DNA from: an uncultured Prevotellaceae bacterium
GTDB lineage: Bacteria; Bacteroidota; Bacteroidia; Bacteroidales; Bacteroidaceae
Length of the DNA: 21,141 nt
Assembly (NCBI GenBank): GCA_937892315.1
Contig: CALAVF010000088.1
Coordinates: forward strand, 1-21,141
Reading direction: 5' to 3'
The position numbers and the translations under genes are program-made. The stretch's first letter is position 1; every line of letters starts with the position of its first letter. The notes beneath the pieces were generated by a model. It saw only the letters and a program-made list of their open reading frames with translations. It had not been told where the DNA came from and ran no database searches. This document shows positions 8,269 to 17,008 of this stretch, piece after piece.

Positions 8269-8346
8269 TTCGCTGTCAGCGAATATTTATTCCATGACAA
8301 TGAACAATTATTCAATGTCAATGAACAAATATTCAATGTCAGTGAA
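8269..8346 (-). repeat. Four phased 15-bp palindromes upstream of ftsW
   Basis: Four dyads of the form TTCnnTGwCAnnGAA lie at 8269-8283 (TTCGCTGTCAGCGAA, perfect 7-bp arms around one base), 8290-8304, 8311-8325 and 8332-8346. Each start is exactly 21 bp from the next. The dyads are joined by AT-rich spacers, so the block is also a 21-bp imperfect tandem repeat. It sits 35-112 bp before the ftsW start, between murD and ftsW. A one-base centre makes poor RNA hairpins, so a DNA-binding site array is the likelier reading. I do not recognise a named element. Confidence 0.75.
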
Positions 8347-8381
8347 CGACTTCTCTCCTTCCTATCCTTCTCTCGCCCTTC

Positions 8382-9713
8382 TTACAAGTTCTTCACACAC
8401 GCTTTGAACTGCTCGCCTCTATCCTCCATATTCTTGAACAAATCGAAACTTGCGCAACAAGGGCTCAACAGCACGGTACTTCCAGGTTTTGCCATCTTAA
8501 AGCATTCATCCACGCAGTCCTTCATGCTCTTCACGTCGGCAATGGGAATACCAAAGCCATCAAATGCCGCATGGAGTTTCGAATTGTCCACGCCCAAGAA
8601 GACCAAGCCGATGCACTTTTCTTTCACCAAGTCGAAAATCTCAGAGTAGTCATTACCTTTGTCTTTACCGCCAAGAATCAGCACAGTCGGTGTTCTCATG
8701 CTGTCAAGGGCATACCAACAAGCATTCACATTGGTCGCTTTCGAGTCATTGATAAACTCCACGCCACGCACTCTTCCCGCCTTCTCCAGACGATGCTCAA
8801 CACCCTCGAACGTCTTCAGCCCTTCACGAATCTGCTCATTGCTGACACCCGCCAAGTCTGCCGTGATACCCGCAGCAAGCGAGTTGTACAGGTTGTGTTT
8901 CCCTCGCAAAGCCAACTCTTCCTGCTCCATGTTGAATGGCGTAGGACCCTCGATAACATACTCATCCGAATCAACATAACCTATCACGCTGTCGCTCTTG
9001 AACTCACTAAACGGACAGAGTTTTGCCTTAATGTTATACTTCTTCAGTTCTGCCGTCACAATGGGGTCGTCATTCCAGAACACGAAGGCATCGTCGGCTG
9101 TCTGATTCTGAATGATACGCATTTTCGAATCTACATAGTTCTGCATCTTGAAATCATAGCGGTCGAGATGGTCGGGCGTAATGTTCATCAAGACGGCAAT
9201 ATCCGCCTTGAAATCGTACATGTTGTCCAACTGGAAACTGCTCAGTTCTATCACATAGTAGTCAAAGTTTTTCTCTGCCACCTGCAATGCAAGACTGCTG
9301 CCGATATTGCCAGCCAAACCCACGTTATAACCCGCATTTTTCAAGATATGATAAATCAACGATGTCGTAGTCGTCTTACCATTACTACCTGTGATACAAA
9401 TCATCTTTGCATGAGTGTACCTTCCTGCAAACTCAATTTCAGAAATGATGGGAATCTTCTTCTCCTTGATTTTCAAAATTATCGGAGCATTCTCAGGTAT
9501 ACCGGGACTTTTGATGACCTCATCCGCATTCAGGATAAGTTCCTCGGTATGTTGCCCTTCCTCCCAAACAATTTCATGGTTGTTCAACAGGTCTTTATAC
9601 TTGTCCTTAATTTTTGACATGTCACTGACAAACACGTCAAAGCCTTCTTTCTTAGCCAACACTGCGGCTCCAGCACCACTTTCAGCAGCACCCAATACGA
9701 CGATTCTCTTCAT
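8382..9713 (-). CDS. murD: UDP-MurNAc-L-alanine--D-glutamate ligase (MurD)
   Basis: MurD is the cytoplasmic ligase that adds D-glutamate to UDP-MurNAc-L-Ala. Features are the N-terminal VVLGAAESGAGAA (5-17), the P-loop GSNGKTTT (109-116), LSSFQLD, NITPDHLDRY in the central domain, and NDSKATNVNACWYAL near the start of the C-terminal domain. The open frame reaches 9788, inside mraY, but that extension has no family similarity. ATG at 9711-9713, giving MKRIVVLGAAESG, is the expected start (443 residues) and leaves 17 bp after the mraY stop. Confidence 0.97.
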   Translation of the reverse strand: MKRIVVLGAAESGAGAAVLAKKEGFDVFVSDMSKIKDKYKDLLNNHEIVWEEGQHTEELILNADEVIKSPGIPENAPIILKIKEKKIPIISEIEFAGRYTHAKMICITGSNGKTTTTSLIYHILKNAGYNVGLAGNIGSSLALQVAEKNFDYYVIELSSFQLDNMYDFKADIAVLMNITPDHLDRYDFKMQNYVDSKMRIIQNQTADDAFVFWNDDPIVTAELKKYNIKAKLCPFSEFKSDSVIGYVDSDEYVIEGPTPFNMEQEELALRGKHNLYNSLAAGITADLAGVSNEQIREGLKTFEGVEHRLEKAGRVRGVEFINDSKATNVNACWYALDSMRTPTVLILGGKDKGNDYSEIFDLVKEKCIGLVFLGVDNSKLHAAFDGFGIPIADVKSMKDCVDECFKMAKPGSTVLLSPCCASFDLFKNMEDRGEQFKACVKNL

Positions 9714-9730
9714 CTTGTTAATCTCCCTAT

Positions 9731-10990
9731 TTATCTTATCTTCAATGTAATAATTGTGATTGCGGCAAGCAAGATGGTAACAATCCAAAATCTCGTCGTA
9801 ATCATCGATTCAAAAAGCAATCCTTTTGGCCTCTTAATGAGATACTTAACGCCATCTTCCATCTTGTGGCGATAATGGTCATGGAAAGGAGCACGTTTGA
9901 ACACTCTCCACTTCTCACCCCGCTTATTGCCTCTCTTGGCGTATGCCAACTGGAGCATCACAGAGAGGCTTTCCATCAAGAAAATTCCACACAAAATGGG
10001 CAGCAACAATTCCTTGTGAATAATGACGGCTGTCACCGCAATCACTCCACCAATAGCCAAACTTCCCGTATCGCCCATGAACACCTTGGCGGGATAGGCA
10101 TTGTACCACAAGAAACCGACCAAAGCACCCACAAAAGCACACAAGAACACGACCACTTCTCCCGACCCAGGTATGTACATGACATTCAAGTAACTGGCAA
10201 ACTGGATGTGTCCGCTGACGTATGCCAAAATTCCGAGTGTCACCCCTATGATGGCAGAGTTTCCTGCACACATTCCATCCATGCCGTCATTGAGATTTGC
10301 CCCGTTACTGACTGCCGAAATGACAAAAGTCGTAACCAACACAAACAGAATCCAGCCACAGGCTCGCTTGGTTTTACCGTCTTTTACGAAACTGAAAACC
10401 TCATAATAATCAGCATTATTGCTTTTGAAAAACGGGACCGTCGTGACCGTGCTCTTTCGAGCCTCACTCTTATGATACACAACCACCTTATCGCCAATTT
10501 CACGTTCTACGTTCTCACGCACAACCGCATCCGGACTCAACCACAGAGTCAAACCAATCACGATGCCAAACACAAACTGTGCCAACAATTTCAACTTGGG
10601 AGGAAGACCATCCTTGTTGCCTCTCAACTTGATTAAATCGTCTAAGAAGCCTATCGCCCCAAAGAATGCTATCGTGATGATTAACAGCACCATATACACG
10701 TTGCTCAACTTTCCCATCAAGAGAGCAGGAAGGAGCACGGCTGCAAGTATCACCACGCCACCCATCGAAGGCACACCCTTCTTTTGCACACCATACGGGT
10801 CGATGGCGGCATCTCTTGCCTCTTCAATATGCTTCTTCTTCCTCATATATTTGATGAAGTACTCACCTGCCACCATCGAGATAATCAGCGACAAAATCAA
10901 TGAGGATAACGCTCTGAAAGACACATAACTGAACATTCCTGCACCTGGAATGTCAAGGCTGTCTAAATATTGGAACAGATTGTATAACAT
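9731..10990 (-). CDS. mraY: Phospho-MurNAc-pentapeptide transferase (MraY)
   Basis: MraY is the integral membrane enzyme that joins phospho-MurNAc-pentapeptide to undecaprenyl phosphate, forming lipid I. The catalytic FLDDLIK (115-121, two aspartates), ANLNDGMDGM (231-240) and FMGDTGSLAIGG (304-315) motifs are present. At 419 residues it is about 60 longer than E. coli MraY. The extra length is mainly a polar segment at about 152-210 between membrane spans, as I recall from Bacteroidales homologues. The usual HHH motif reads PFHDHYRHK (368-376), with Asp at the middle histidine. The start is ATG, 42 bp after murE. Confidence 0.97.
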   Translation of the reverse strand: MLYNLFQYLDSLDIPGAGMFSYVSFRALSSLILSLIISMVAGEYFIKYMRKKKHIEEARDAAIDPYGVQKKGVPSMGGVVILAAVLLPALLMGKLSNVYMVLLIITIAFFGAIGFLDDLIKLRGNKDGLPPKLKLLAQFVFGIVIGLTLWLSPDAVVRENVEREIGDKVVVYHKSEARKSTVTTVPFFKSNNADYYEVFSFVKDGKTKRACGWILFVLVTTFVISAVSNGANLNDGMDGMCAGNSAIIGVTLGILAYVSGHIQFASYLNVMYIPGSGEVVVFLCAFVGALVGFLWYNAYPAKVFMGDTGSLAIGGVIAVTAVIIHKELLLPILCGIFLMESLSVMLQLAYAKRGNKRGEKWRVFKRAPFHDHYRHKMEDGVKYLIKRPKGLLFESMITTRFWIVTILLAAITIITLKIR

Positions 10991-11032
10991 ATTCTCTTTC
11001 TACGATGGTTCTTGATTCACAACTGACAACTC

Positions 11033-12487
11033 TCAAAAGCAGGCTCTCACTTCTTCCTTATCATCAAAATGATGTTTCACACCCTTCACATCTTGGTAAT
11101 CCTCATGCCCCTTACCGGCAATGAGAATCACATCACCCTTCTGAGCAATCATGCAAGCGGTCTTGATGGCCTGACGACGGTCAACAATGGCAATGACTTT
11201 CTTCATCTGCTCATCATCCAACCCTGCCAACATATCATTAATGATGTCTTGTGGTTCTTCAAAACGAGGATTATCACTCGTAATGATGACTTTATCGCTC
11301 TGTTTTACAGCCTCTTTCGCCATGAGCGGACGCTTGCCTTTATCACGATTTCCACCTGCTCCACACACCGTGATTATCTGTCCCTTACCTTCCAGCACCC
11401 CATGTATGGCATTCAGCACATTTTCGAGGGCATCAGGCGTGTGTGCATAATCTACAATGGCCGTATAACCTGATGGAGAACGCAGAGCCTCAAACCGCCC
11501 GTTCACAGGCTTCATGGCACTCAACGCCACCAACACTTCCTGTTCCTCTTTCCCCAACATGATGGCAGCACCATACACAGCCAGCAGATTGCTCACATTG
11601 AACTTCCCGATAAACTGCACACCAACTTCTTTCCCGTTGATTTCGAGATACATACCTTCAAAATGGCATTCAATAATCTTTGCCCTGAAGTCAGCAGGAC
11701 TCTGCACCGAATAGGTCTTCACCACCGCCTTGGTATTCTGCACCATCACCATACCGTTCTTATCGTCCACGTTGGTGATGGCAAAGGCTGTCGCAGGGAG
11801 GTTATCAAAGAAGAGTTTTTTGGCCTTGATATAGTTCTCAAAGGTCTTATGATAATCCAAATGGTCACGTGTAATATTCGTAAACAAGCCACCCGCAAAT
11901 TTCAGCCCTCCAATTCGGTTCTGCACAATGCTGTGGCTGCTCACCTCCATGAAGGCATACTCACATCCAGCCTCAACCATGTGTGCCAACAAAGCATTCA
12001 AGGTAATGGGGTCTGGCGTCGTGTGCTCTGTCGGAATGGCCTCTCCATCCACATAGTTGCACACCGTTGACAACAACCCCGCTTTATGCCCCATCTTTCG
12101 GAACATCTCGTAGAGTACGGTCGCAATGGTTGTTTTGCCATTCGTTCCTGTCACGCCCACCAGTTTCAAGCGGCTTGTCGGGTCGCCATAGAAGGTTGTA
12201 GCAACCTCGCCAACCACTTGTTCTGTATTCTCCACTCGAACGTATGTGACTTGCCCGTTAGTTTCCTCTGGAATCGTCTCGCATAATACGGCTACAGCAC
12301 CCAACTCCAAAGCCTTCCCGATGTATTGATGGCCATCAGCAACAGTTCCTCTTATCGCAATAAAGAGATGACCTTCAGCCACTTGGCGAGAATCAATCTG
12401 CACGCCACAAATATCACGCTCCAAATCGCCTTTGACTTCAAGGACGTTGAGCCTACTTACGAGATTTTTCAGTTTCATATATGACAT
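11033..12487 (-). CDS. murE: UDP-MurNAc-tripeptide ligase MurE (meso-DAP type)
   Basis: MurE adds the third stem-peptide residue to UDP-MurNAc-L-Ala-D-Glu in the cytoplasm. The 484-residue product has the UDP-binding [16 protein letters not shown] (32-47), the P-loop GTNGKTT (114-120), HTTPDPITL (155-163), EVSSHSI (181-187), [10 protein letters not shown] (204-213), DYAHTPDAL (346-354) and SDNPRFEEP (404-412). DNPR is the hallmark of meso-diaminopimelate-adding enzymes, so the cross-linking residue should be mDAP rather than lysine. ATG at 12485-12487 (MSYMKLKN) is given as start, 8 bp after the ftsI stop. The second Met (12476-12478) is equally possible. Confidence 0.97.
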   Translation of the reverse strand: MSYMKLKNLVSRLNVLEVKGDLERDICGVQIDSRQVAEGHLFIAIRGTVADGHQYIGKALELGAVAVLCETIPEETNGQVTYVRVENTEQVVGEVATTFYGDPTSRLKLVGVTGTNGKTTIATVLYEMFRKMGHKAGLLSTVCNYVDGEAIPTEHTTPDPITLNALLAHMVEAGCEYAFMEVSSHSIVQNRIGGLKFAGGLFTNITRDHLDYHKTFENYIKAKKLFFDNLPATAFAITNVDDKNGMVMVQNTKAVVKTYSVQSPADFRAKIIECHFEGMYLEINGKEVGVQFIGKFNVSNLLAVYGAAIMLGKEEQEVLVALSAMKPVNGRFEALRSPSGYTAIVDYAHTPDALENVLNAIHGVLEGKGQIITVCGAGGNRDKGKRPLMAKEAVKQSDKVIITSDNPRFEEPQDIINDMLAGLDDEQMKKVIAIVDRRQAIKTACMIAQKGDVILIAGKGHEDYQDVKGVKHHFDDKEEVRACF

Positions 12488-12495
12488 AACTTTTT

Positions 12496-14706
12496 CTAAT
12501 TCAATTCTATCAGCACGGTTTGTCCTTTCACCAACTTACTTCCTCCTGCCACACTTTGACTTGTTACCTTGCCTCTGCCTTTCATCCTCACGGTCAATCC
12601 ACGGGTACCCAGTGCATACGCAGCATCTCGAGCACCCATTCCTATCACATTCGGCACTACATTTTCATCCATCTTCATCTGATGAAATTCAACGCCTTTT
12701 TCGCCTGCTGAGGCTGATCCCCATTCATAACCTTGACCACCTTGCGACGTCACGCCCAACTCTTCCAGCACCTGGCGAGCAGCCAAGACATTACCCGTCT
12801 TTACCGCTGGCACAGACACCGCCGTCGAGTCTTTTGCCACATTCAGGTCGGTCGTTACGTTCTTCGAGTAAATACGCTGAGCGATTTTCGAGAAAACGAC
12901 ACCTGCCTGTCCACCACCACTCGCCACATAATAAGCGTGGCGGATGGCAACAATACAAGTATATTTCGGGTCTTCTGACGGATAGTAGCCACAGAAACTG
13001 ACCAAGTGCTCATTGTGCCCCGCCTTATATCCGCCGCCAGTTGCCACCTGAGCCGTTCCTGTCTTACCACTCACATGGAAATATGGATTTCCTGCCTTCT
13101 TTCCAAGTCCTTCCTTATCATTCACGACGCGATAGAGAATATTTTGAATGTCATCCAACGTCGATTTCTTGCATATCTGAGGCTTTATCACCTCCACCGG
13201 AAACTCCTCAACCATTTCTCCATTCCGCGAAATGCCCCTCACAAAACGTGGGCGAACCATCTTGCCGCCATTAGCAATGGCATTGTAGAAACTAACGGTG
13301 CTGATAGGAGGAATCTGCGTCTCATATCCGATGGACATCCACGCCAACGCCGTTGCCGACCAGTTGTCCGACATTCTGTAGCCACCCGTATGATCCTTGT
13401 GAGGCATACGAATCACAGGGTCTGCCGCACCGTCGAAAGGCAATCCCAACGGTGTACCGATACCCACTCTTCGTAAACCTTCCACAAACTTATCGGGTTG
13501 GTTATGATAATGGCCATCAATGAGTTTACTCACACCAATATTACTGGAGTACATCAGCGTATGCGGCACATCTATAGGTCCATAGCCACCTCGGGTTGCC
13601 CAGTTGTGGTCTTTCATTTTCGCCCCATACATGTTGCAGATACCGTTACCCGTATCCACCCAGTCCTTAGTCGTGATGTAACCGTCGTCAAGTGCCACCA
13701 TGATAGAGGCTGTTTTGAAGGTAGAACCCGGCTCCATCAATGCTGCCAAAGCATAATTCCGTGCCTCATAGTAATTTCCATCGTCATAACGCATCAGATT
13801 CACGATTGCCTTCACATCACCCGTCTTCACTTCCATCAGAATCACCACACCCATCGAAGCATCCAATTCGTGCAACTTCTCACGCAATGCACTCTCGCAG
13901 ATGTCCTGCATACTGACATCTATCGTGCTGACCAAATCATAACCATCTACCGGCTCTTTATCGATGATTGACAGATACTTAGAGAGCACCTTCTTATGAT
14001 GCACCTTGCCCGGTTCGCCTCTCAGCAAAGAATCGTATGCCAACTCCAAACCTGAACGTGCCGAATCCTTTGCACCAAACATTTCACCCAATGTTCGACG
14101 TGCCAACGAGCCAAACGGTTTGTTGCGGTTGTTACGTTCTTCGTAAGTCAAACCGCTGCGATTGCGATTCTTCAGATTGAAGACAGGAAGTTTTACTAAC
14201 TCATTGAACTGAATGAAGTTAAGCACCGTATGAGGACACACCTCCCAATAGCGCTTCCGTTTCGCCAACCCCTCTTCCAAATGGCTACGATAGTCTTCAT
14301 AAGTATATTTCGGACAAATCTCCACCAACCCGCGGCAAATCGTGTCCATGTTTTCGTTCCACATCGTATCTTTCTCAGCCAATTGGACAGGGTCATACAC
14401 TCTCACCTTCGAGCCATCAGGAGCAAGCGAATCTGCCAGACGCTCAATGCCAGCAAGGAAGTCCACATAGACCTTATAATCAGGCAAACTGCTCGCCATC
14501 AACTGCCCGTCTGCACTCAGGATGTTACCACGGTTGGGTTTCAGGCTCATCGTGTCACTCACACTCACCGCTCCGACCTTTTTCCATTTCTCATTTTCAA
14601 CCGTAGCCGTAATAACCGCACGAGTGATAATAGCAATCATCAGCATAGCCGCAATCACTACTATCACCGTTATACGCGTGTTGATATATTTCTTATCGAA
14701 TTTCAT
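12496..14706 (-). CDS. ftsI: Division transpeptidase FtsI (PBP3-like, with PASTA domain)
   Basis: FtsI is the septal class B penicillin-binding protein that cross-links new glycan strands made by FtsW. The 736-residue product has an N-terminal membrane helix (about 11-33), a dimerisation region with [12 protein letters not shown] (56-67), and the transpeptidase motifs STFK (328-331, active Ser 328), SSN (387-389) and KTG (548-550). One PASTA domain ends the protein (about 682-736), and a weak PASTA-like stretch precedes it (about 628-655). E. coli FtsI lacks PASTA; Bacteroidetes and Gram-positive relatives can carry it. The frame stays open upstream, but ATG at 14704-14706 is preceded by AAGGAGG 6 nt away and gives the expected N-terminus. 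It overlaps the ftsL-like gene by 14 bp. Confidence 0.96.
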   Translation of the reverse strand: MKFDKKYINTRITVIVVIAAMLMIAIITRAVITATVENEKWKKVGAVSVSDTMSLKPNRGNILSADGQLMASSLPDYKVYVDFLAGIERLADSLAPDGSKVRVYDPVQLAEKDTMWNENMDTICRGLVEICPKYTYEDYRSHLEEGLAKRKRYWEVCPHTVLNFIQFNELVKLPVFNLKNRNRSGLTYEERNNRNKPFGSLARRTLGEMFGAKDSARSGLELAYDSLLRGEPGKVHHKKVLSKYLSIIDKEPVDGYDLVSTIDVSMQDICESALREKLHELDASMGVVILMEVKTGDVKAIVNLMRYDDGNYYEARNYALAALMEPGSTFKTASIMVALDDGYITTKDWVDTGNGICNMYGAKMKDHNWATRGGYGPIDVPHTLMYSSNIGVSKLIDGHYHNQPDKFVEGLRRVGIGTPLGLPFDGAADPVIRMPHKDHTGGYRMSDNWSATALAWMSIGYETQIPPISTVSFYNAIANGGKMVRPRFVRGISRNGEMVEEFPVEVIKPQICKKSTLDDIQNILYRVVNDKEGLGKKAGNPYFHVSGKTGTAQVATGGGYKAGHNEHLVSFCGYYPSEDPKYTCIVAIRHAYYVASGGGQAGVVFSKIAQRIYSKNVTTDLNVAKDSTAVSVPAVKTGNVLAARQVLEELGVTSQGGQGYEWGSASAGEKGVEFHQMKMDENVVPNVIGMGARDAAYALGTRGLTVRMKGRGKVTSQSVAGGSKLVKGQTVLIELN

Positions 14707-15307
14707 TGTTTTCCTCCTTGTTGATGTCCTTGTTTTGTTTCCCCGTTTCTTGATTTTGTTTGCTTGTATCTCGCTCCACCGAGTCAACCAGCACTTCTTT
14801 CGGTCCCTCTTCTTCTGCTACCCGCCGTCGGTTGTCCGTCTTGATGAGAAATGGAGGAGTAATCGAGTTGTGCAGCAGACTGTCCCTCGTTCCGCTGAGC
14901 CGCTTCTCCACATTCGACTGTCTCGTCAAGTTCATCAGTTCGCTCGATTGCGTCAGCACATTGTACTTTACCTCCTGCAATCGCCCTCGCAAACTGTCTA
15001 TTAAGATGGCATCTTGCTGACTATCATAGCGATTGCCCGTATAAATAATCATCAGCACCACACAAAACATGACAAAAGCCACCTGCTTTATCATAAATTT
15101 GCTCATCAGGAAATCTCCACCGAGGATGGACTTCACAGATATTTCACCCAGTTCGTCCTCATCCTCTTCGGTGAATTTTCGCATGGCTTCTACAGCCTCT
15201 TGGTCCTCGGATTTTAGTTCTAAATCTGCCCCAACATCATCTGGAGGAACCATCTGCGGCTCTTCCTTTTTCATTTTAGCATTCTCTTTGTCTTCCTTTT
15301 TTGACAT
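14693..15307 (-). CDS. ftsL: FtsL-like divisome membrane protein
   Basis: This 204-residue protein occupies the ftsL position between rsmH and ftsI. It has an acidic, charged cytoplasmic N-terminus (1-68), one membrane helix (about 72-90, MIKQVAFVMFCVVLMIIYTG), and then a periplasmic helical segment with heptad-like spacing (about 95-135, DSLRGRLQEVKYNVLTQSSE). It finishes with a low-complexity charged tail (about 160-204). FtsL proteins are short, poorly conserved coiled-coil partners of FtsI, FtsW and FtsQ, so the call rests on topology and location more than sequence. The long N- and C-terminal extensions are unlike E. coli FtsL (121 residues). The start is ATG; the end overlaps ftsI by 14 bp and encodes its Shine-Dalgarno. 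Confidence 0.82.
   Translation of the reverse strand: MSKKEDKENAKMKKEEPQMVPPDDVGADLELKSEDQEAVEAMRKFTEEDEDELGEISVKSILGGDFLMSKFMIKQVAFVMFCVVLMIIYTGNRYDSQQDAILIDSLRGRLQEVKYNVLTQSSELMNLTRQSNVEKRLSGTRDSLLHNSITPPFLIKTDNRRRVAEEEGPKEVLVDSVERDTSKQNQETGKQNKDINKEENNEIR
14711..14718 (-). promoter_or_regulatory. Strong Shine-Dalgarno for ftsI
   Basis: On the minus strand AAGGAGG lies 6 nt before the ftsI ATG (14706), inside the last codons of the ftsL-like gene. It is the only near-perfect Shine-Dalgarno I noticed in the cluster, where other starts have A/T-rich leaders. It settles the ftsI start and suggests translation coupled to, or independent of, the upstream overlapping gene. The match could partly reflect the Lys-Glu-Glu codons it overlaps. 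Confidence 0.6.
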
Positions 15308-15394
15308 ACAGTCGTCTTCTTTACGGCTCTTTTCTGAGCATTCCCTTTAAATATAATAATGTGTATCTCACTTTACCGCCTCAAAGGCGTGGAT

Positions 15395-16318
15395 CTATAA
15401 TTTTTCTGCAATTCTAAGTTTCGCACTTCGGCTCCTCGGGTTCCTCGCCATCTCCTCATCATCAGGCACAATCACCTGTCGGTTGACCAACTTGAAGGGA
15501 GCATTCACTCGTCCAAAGAAATCCTTATCCTCTTTTCCCTCCACATTACCTGTCTTCATCAGGTTCTTCACGATGCGGTCTTCCAACGAATGATAGGTAA
15601 TCACCACCAGCCTTCCTCCCGGCTTCAGCAACTCTGTCGCGCCCTTCAGCATCTCCCTCAAGGCGTCCATCTCATGATTGACCTCGATACGAAGTGCCTG
15701 AAACACTTTCGCCAAGTCCTTCTTTTCTCGCTCGTTCTTGAAAAAAGGCTTTACGATTTCCAAGAAATCTCCTATCGTTTCCACCTTCTTCGCCTGTCTC
15801 GCCTTCACGATAGCCGCCGCCATTTTACGACTCTGCTTCAGTTCTCCATACAGATAGAAGATGTCCGCCAGTTGCTTCTCTTCATACGTATTCACCACAT
15901 CCGCAGCAGTCTTTCCTGCCCGTTGGTTCATTCGCATGTCAAGTTTACCCTCAAACCGGAAGGAAAACCCCCGTTCCGCTTCATCGAAGTGGTGGGAACT
16001 GACACCGAGGTCTGCCAAGAGCCCGTCTATCTGCTCCACACCGTAATACTTCATGAAGTTTCTCAGAAAGCGGAAATTGCTCCTCACAAACGTGAATCTC
16101 TTCTCATCAAACCCCTCTGCATTTTTCTCCGCATCTGCATCTTGGTCAAAACTGTAGAGATGTCCGCCGACACTGAGCCTTGCCAAAATTTCCTTACTGT
16201 GGCCGCCGCCACCAAATGTCACGTCAACAAAACAGCCCTCGCCATCACCTATATTCAGTCCCTCAATGCTTTCGTTCAACAACACCGGCACATGATATGT
16301 TTTTTCTTGCTCAGCCAT
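15395..16318 (-). CDS. rsmH: 16S rRNA (cytosine-1402 N4)-methyltransferase RsmH (MraW)
   Basis: RsmH methylates N4 of C1402 in the 16S rRNA decoding centre, using S-adenosylmethionine. The 307-residue product has HVPVLLNESIEGL (9-21), the SAM loop VDVTFGGGGHSKEIL (31-45), FDQDADAEKNA (58-68), LADLGVSSHHFDEAERGFSFR (101-121) and DMRMN (127-131). It closes with VVITYHSLEDRIVK (238-251) and NPRSRSAKLRIAEK (293-306). The open frame extends to 16393, overlapping mraZ, but ATG at 16316-16318 (MAEQEKTYHVPVLL) gives the normal N-terminus and leaves 19 bp after mraZ. It is the second gene of the dcw cluster, as in most bacteria. Confidence 0.97.
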   Translation of the reverse strand: MAEQEKTYHVPVLLNESIEGLNIGDGEGCFVDVTFGGGGHSKEILARLSVGGHLYSFDQDADAEKNAEGFDEKRFTFVRSNFRFLRNFMKYYGVEQIDGLLADLGVSSHHFDEAERGFSFRFEGKLDMRMNQRAGKTAADVVNTYEEKQLADIFYLYGELKQSRKMAAAIVKARQAKKVETIGDFLEIVKPFFKNEREKKDLAKVFQALRIEVNHEMDALREMLKGATELLKPGGRLVVITYHSLEDRIVKNLMKTGNVEGKEDKDFFGRVNAPFKLVNRQVIVPDDEEMARNPRSRSAKLRIAEKL

Positions 16319-16337
16319 CTTGACGCACGCTATATAA

Positions 16338-16796
16338 TTACTGTTCACCTGATTTCTGGCCAAGCAACTGCTCCATGTCGTCACCAAGTCCATCGCCTTG
16401 ATTCATCACCTCCTCCAATGCCTGTTTGCTCCATATCTCAATTCTGTCAACCATTGCCAAAAAACGCACATCGTCCTCTATGCCAGCGAACTGTAGTTTC
16501 CTCTTCGAAATGAGCAACCGTCCTTCCTTATCCAGTTCCAACGGCTCCGCATCCAACAAGAACTGCCTCAGCATCATCTGTTGCTGCCTGTTCCACTGGT
16601 TCAGCCCCTGCCTCAAATCATCCAACTGAGCATTCCACACCGATTCAGGATACAGCACCAGACACTTCTGGAACACATCGCCACGCAAAACGAGACTCGT
16701 CTCGCCTTCCGCTTTGAGTATCTTCCGAAATGCTGAGGGAAGGAAAACCCGCCCTTTCGCATCGGTCTTTGCCGAATAATCACCTATAAATCGCAT
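16338..16796 (-). CDS. mraZ: Transcriptional regulator MraZ
   Basis: MraZ is a ring-forming DNA-binding protein with two SpoVT-AbrB-type repeats. In E. coli it represses its own dcw operon by binding TGGGN direct repeats. The 152-residue product shows both repeat cores: TDAKGRVFLPSAFRK (11-25), and ELDKEGRLLISKRKLQFAG (87-105). Length is typical, with a polar tail after about 130. The start is ATG with no clear Shine-Dalgarno. It is the first gene of the cluster. Immediately upstream are GTGGRG repeats at a 10-11 bp period overlapping its promoter, which fits negative autoregulation. Confidence 0.96.
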   Translation of the reverse strand: MRFIGDYSAKTDAKGRVFLPSAFRKILKAEGETSLVLRGDVFQKCLVLYPESVWNAQLDDLRQGLNQWNRQQQMMLRQFLLDAEPLELDKEGRLLISKRKLQFAGIEDDVRFLAMVDRIEIWSKQALEEVMNQGDGLGDDMEQLLGQKSGEQ

Positions 16797-16828
16797 GTTT
16801 CTGAATCACTTAAAATGAAATTTCGATG

Positions 16829-16836
16829 CAAATATA
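16829..16836 (-). promoter_or_regulatory. -7 element of the mraZ (dcw) promoter
   Basis: On the minus strand TATATTTG (16836-16829) matches the Bacteroidetes -7 consensus TAnnTTTG exactly. Transcription would begin near 16822, leaving about 26 nt of leader before the mraZ ATG. A TTG at the usual 19-21 bp spacing is not present; the nearest TTGs, at 13 and 23 bp, fall inside the GTGGRG repeats. The -33 region is therefore weak and overlaps the proposed operator. Confidence 0.65.
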
Positions 16837-16843
16837 GTGATTT

Positions 16844-16871
16844 CCCCCACAATTCCCCACAATTTCTCCAC
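16844..16871 (-). promoter_or_regulatory. Putative MraZ operator (three GTGGRG repeats)
   Basis: Reading leftward on the minus strand there are three direct repeats: GTGGAG (16871-16866), GTGGGG (16860-16855) and GTGGGGG (16850-16844). The spacing is 11 and 10 bp. Each of the last two contains TGGG, the core of the TGGGN sites separated by 5 nt described for E. coli MraZ. The block ends 7 bp upstream of the -7 element, so a bound MraZ ring would cover the -33 region. Confidence 0.7.
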
Positions 16872-16885
16872 TTTTTTTTCAAAAA

Positions 16886-16909
16886 CTTATCAACAAGGGT
16901 GTTAATAAG
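16886..16909. repeat. Inverted repeat upstream of the mraZ promoter
   Basis: CTTATCAACA (16886-16895) and TGTTAATAAG (16900-16909) are inverted with one mismatch around a 4-nt centre. The left arm TTATCAACA is one base from the DnaA-box consensus TTATCCACA. On the minus strand the hairpin is followed by TTTTTG and might act as a weak terminator, but no minus-strand gene lies upstream to need one. An operator is also possible. Confidence 0.4.
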
Positions 16910-17008
16910 TCCCTAAATTGCTGATTTCTATAGAAATTATCGATTTTTCTTTTGGTGGGGGAATCTTTGATTTTTACACCCTCAGTTTACAATACCCGTA
17001 CACATATC

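Noticed and set aside
8269..8346. CRISPR-like reading of the repeat block before ftsW
   Set aside because: The units are 21 bp with no unique spacers and only four copies, so it is a phased or tandem repeat rather than a CRISPR array.
8571..9617. 348-residue open frame on the plus strand opposite murD
   Set aside because: It is antisense to the conserved murD motifs and has no recognisable domain of its own.
15308..15394. Promoter for the ftsL-like gene (TATATTTA on the minus strand)
   Set aside because: The last base of the -7 element is wrong and the nearest upstream TTTG is 26 bp away, so the match is too weak to list.
16886..16896. Possible DnaA box TTATCAACA, also seen at 6830-6838
   Set aside because: It has one mismatch to consensus, isolated copies and no cluster, so it does not support an origin; AT-rich DNA gives such matches by chance.
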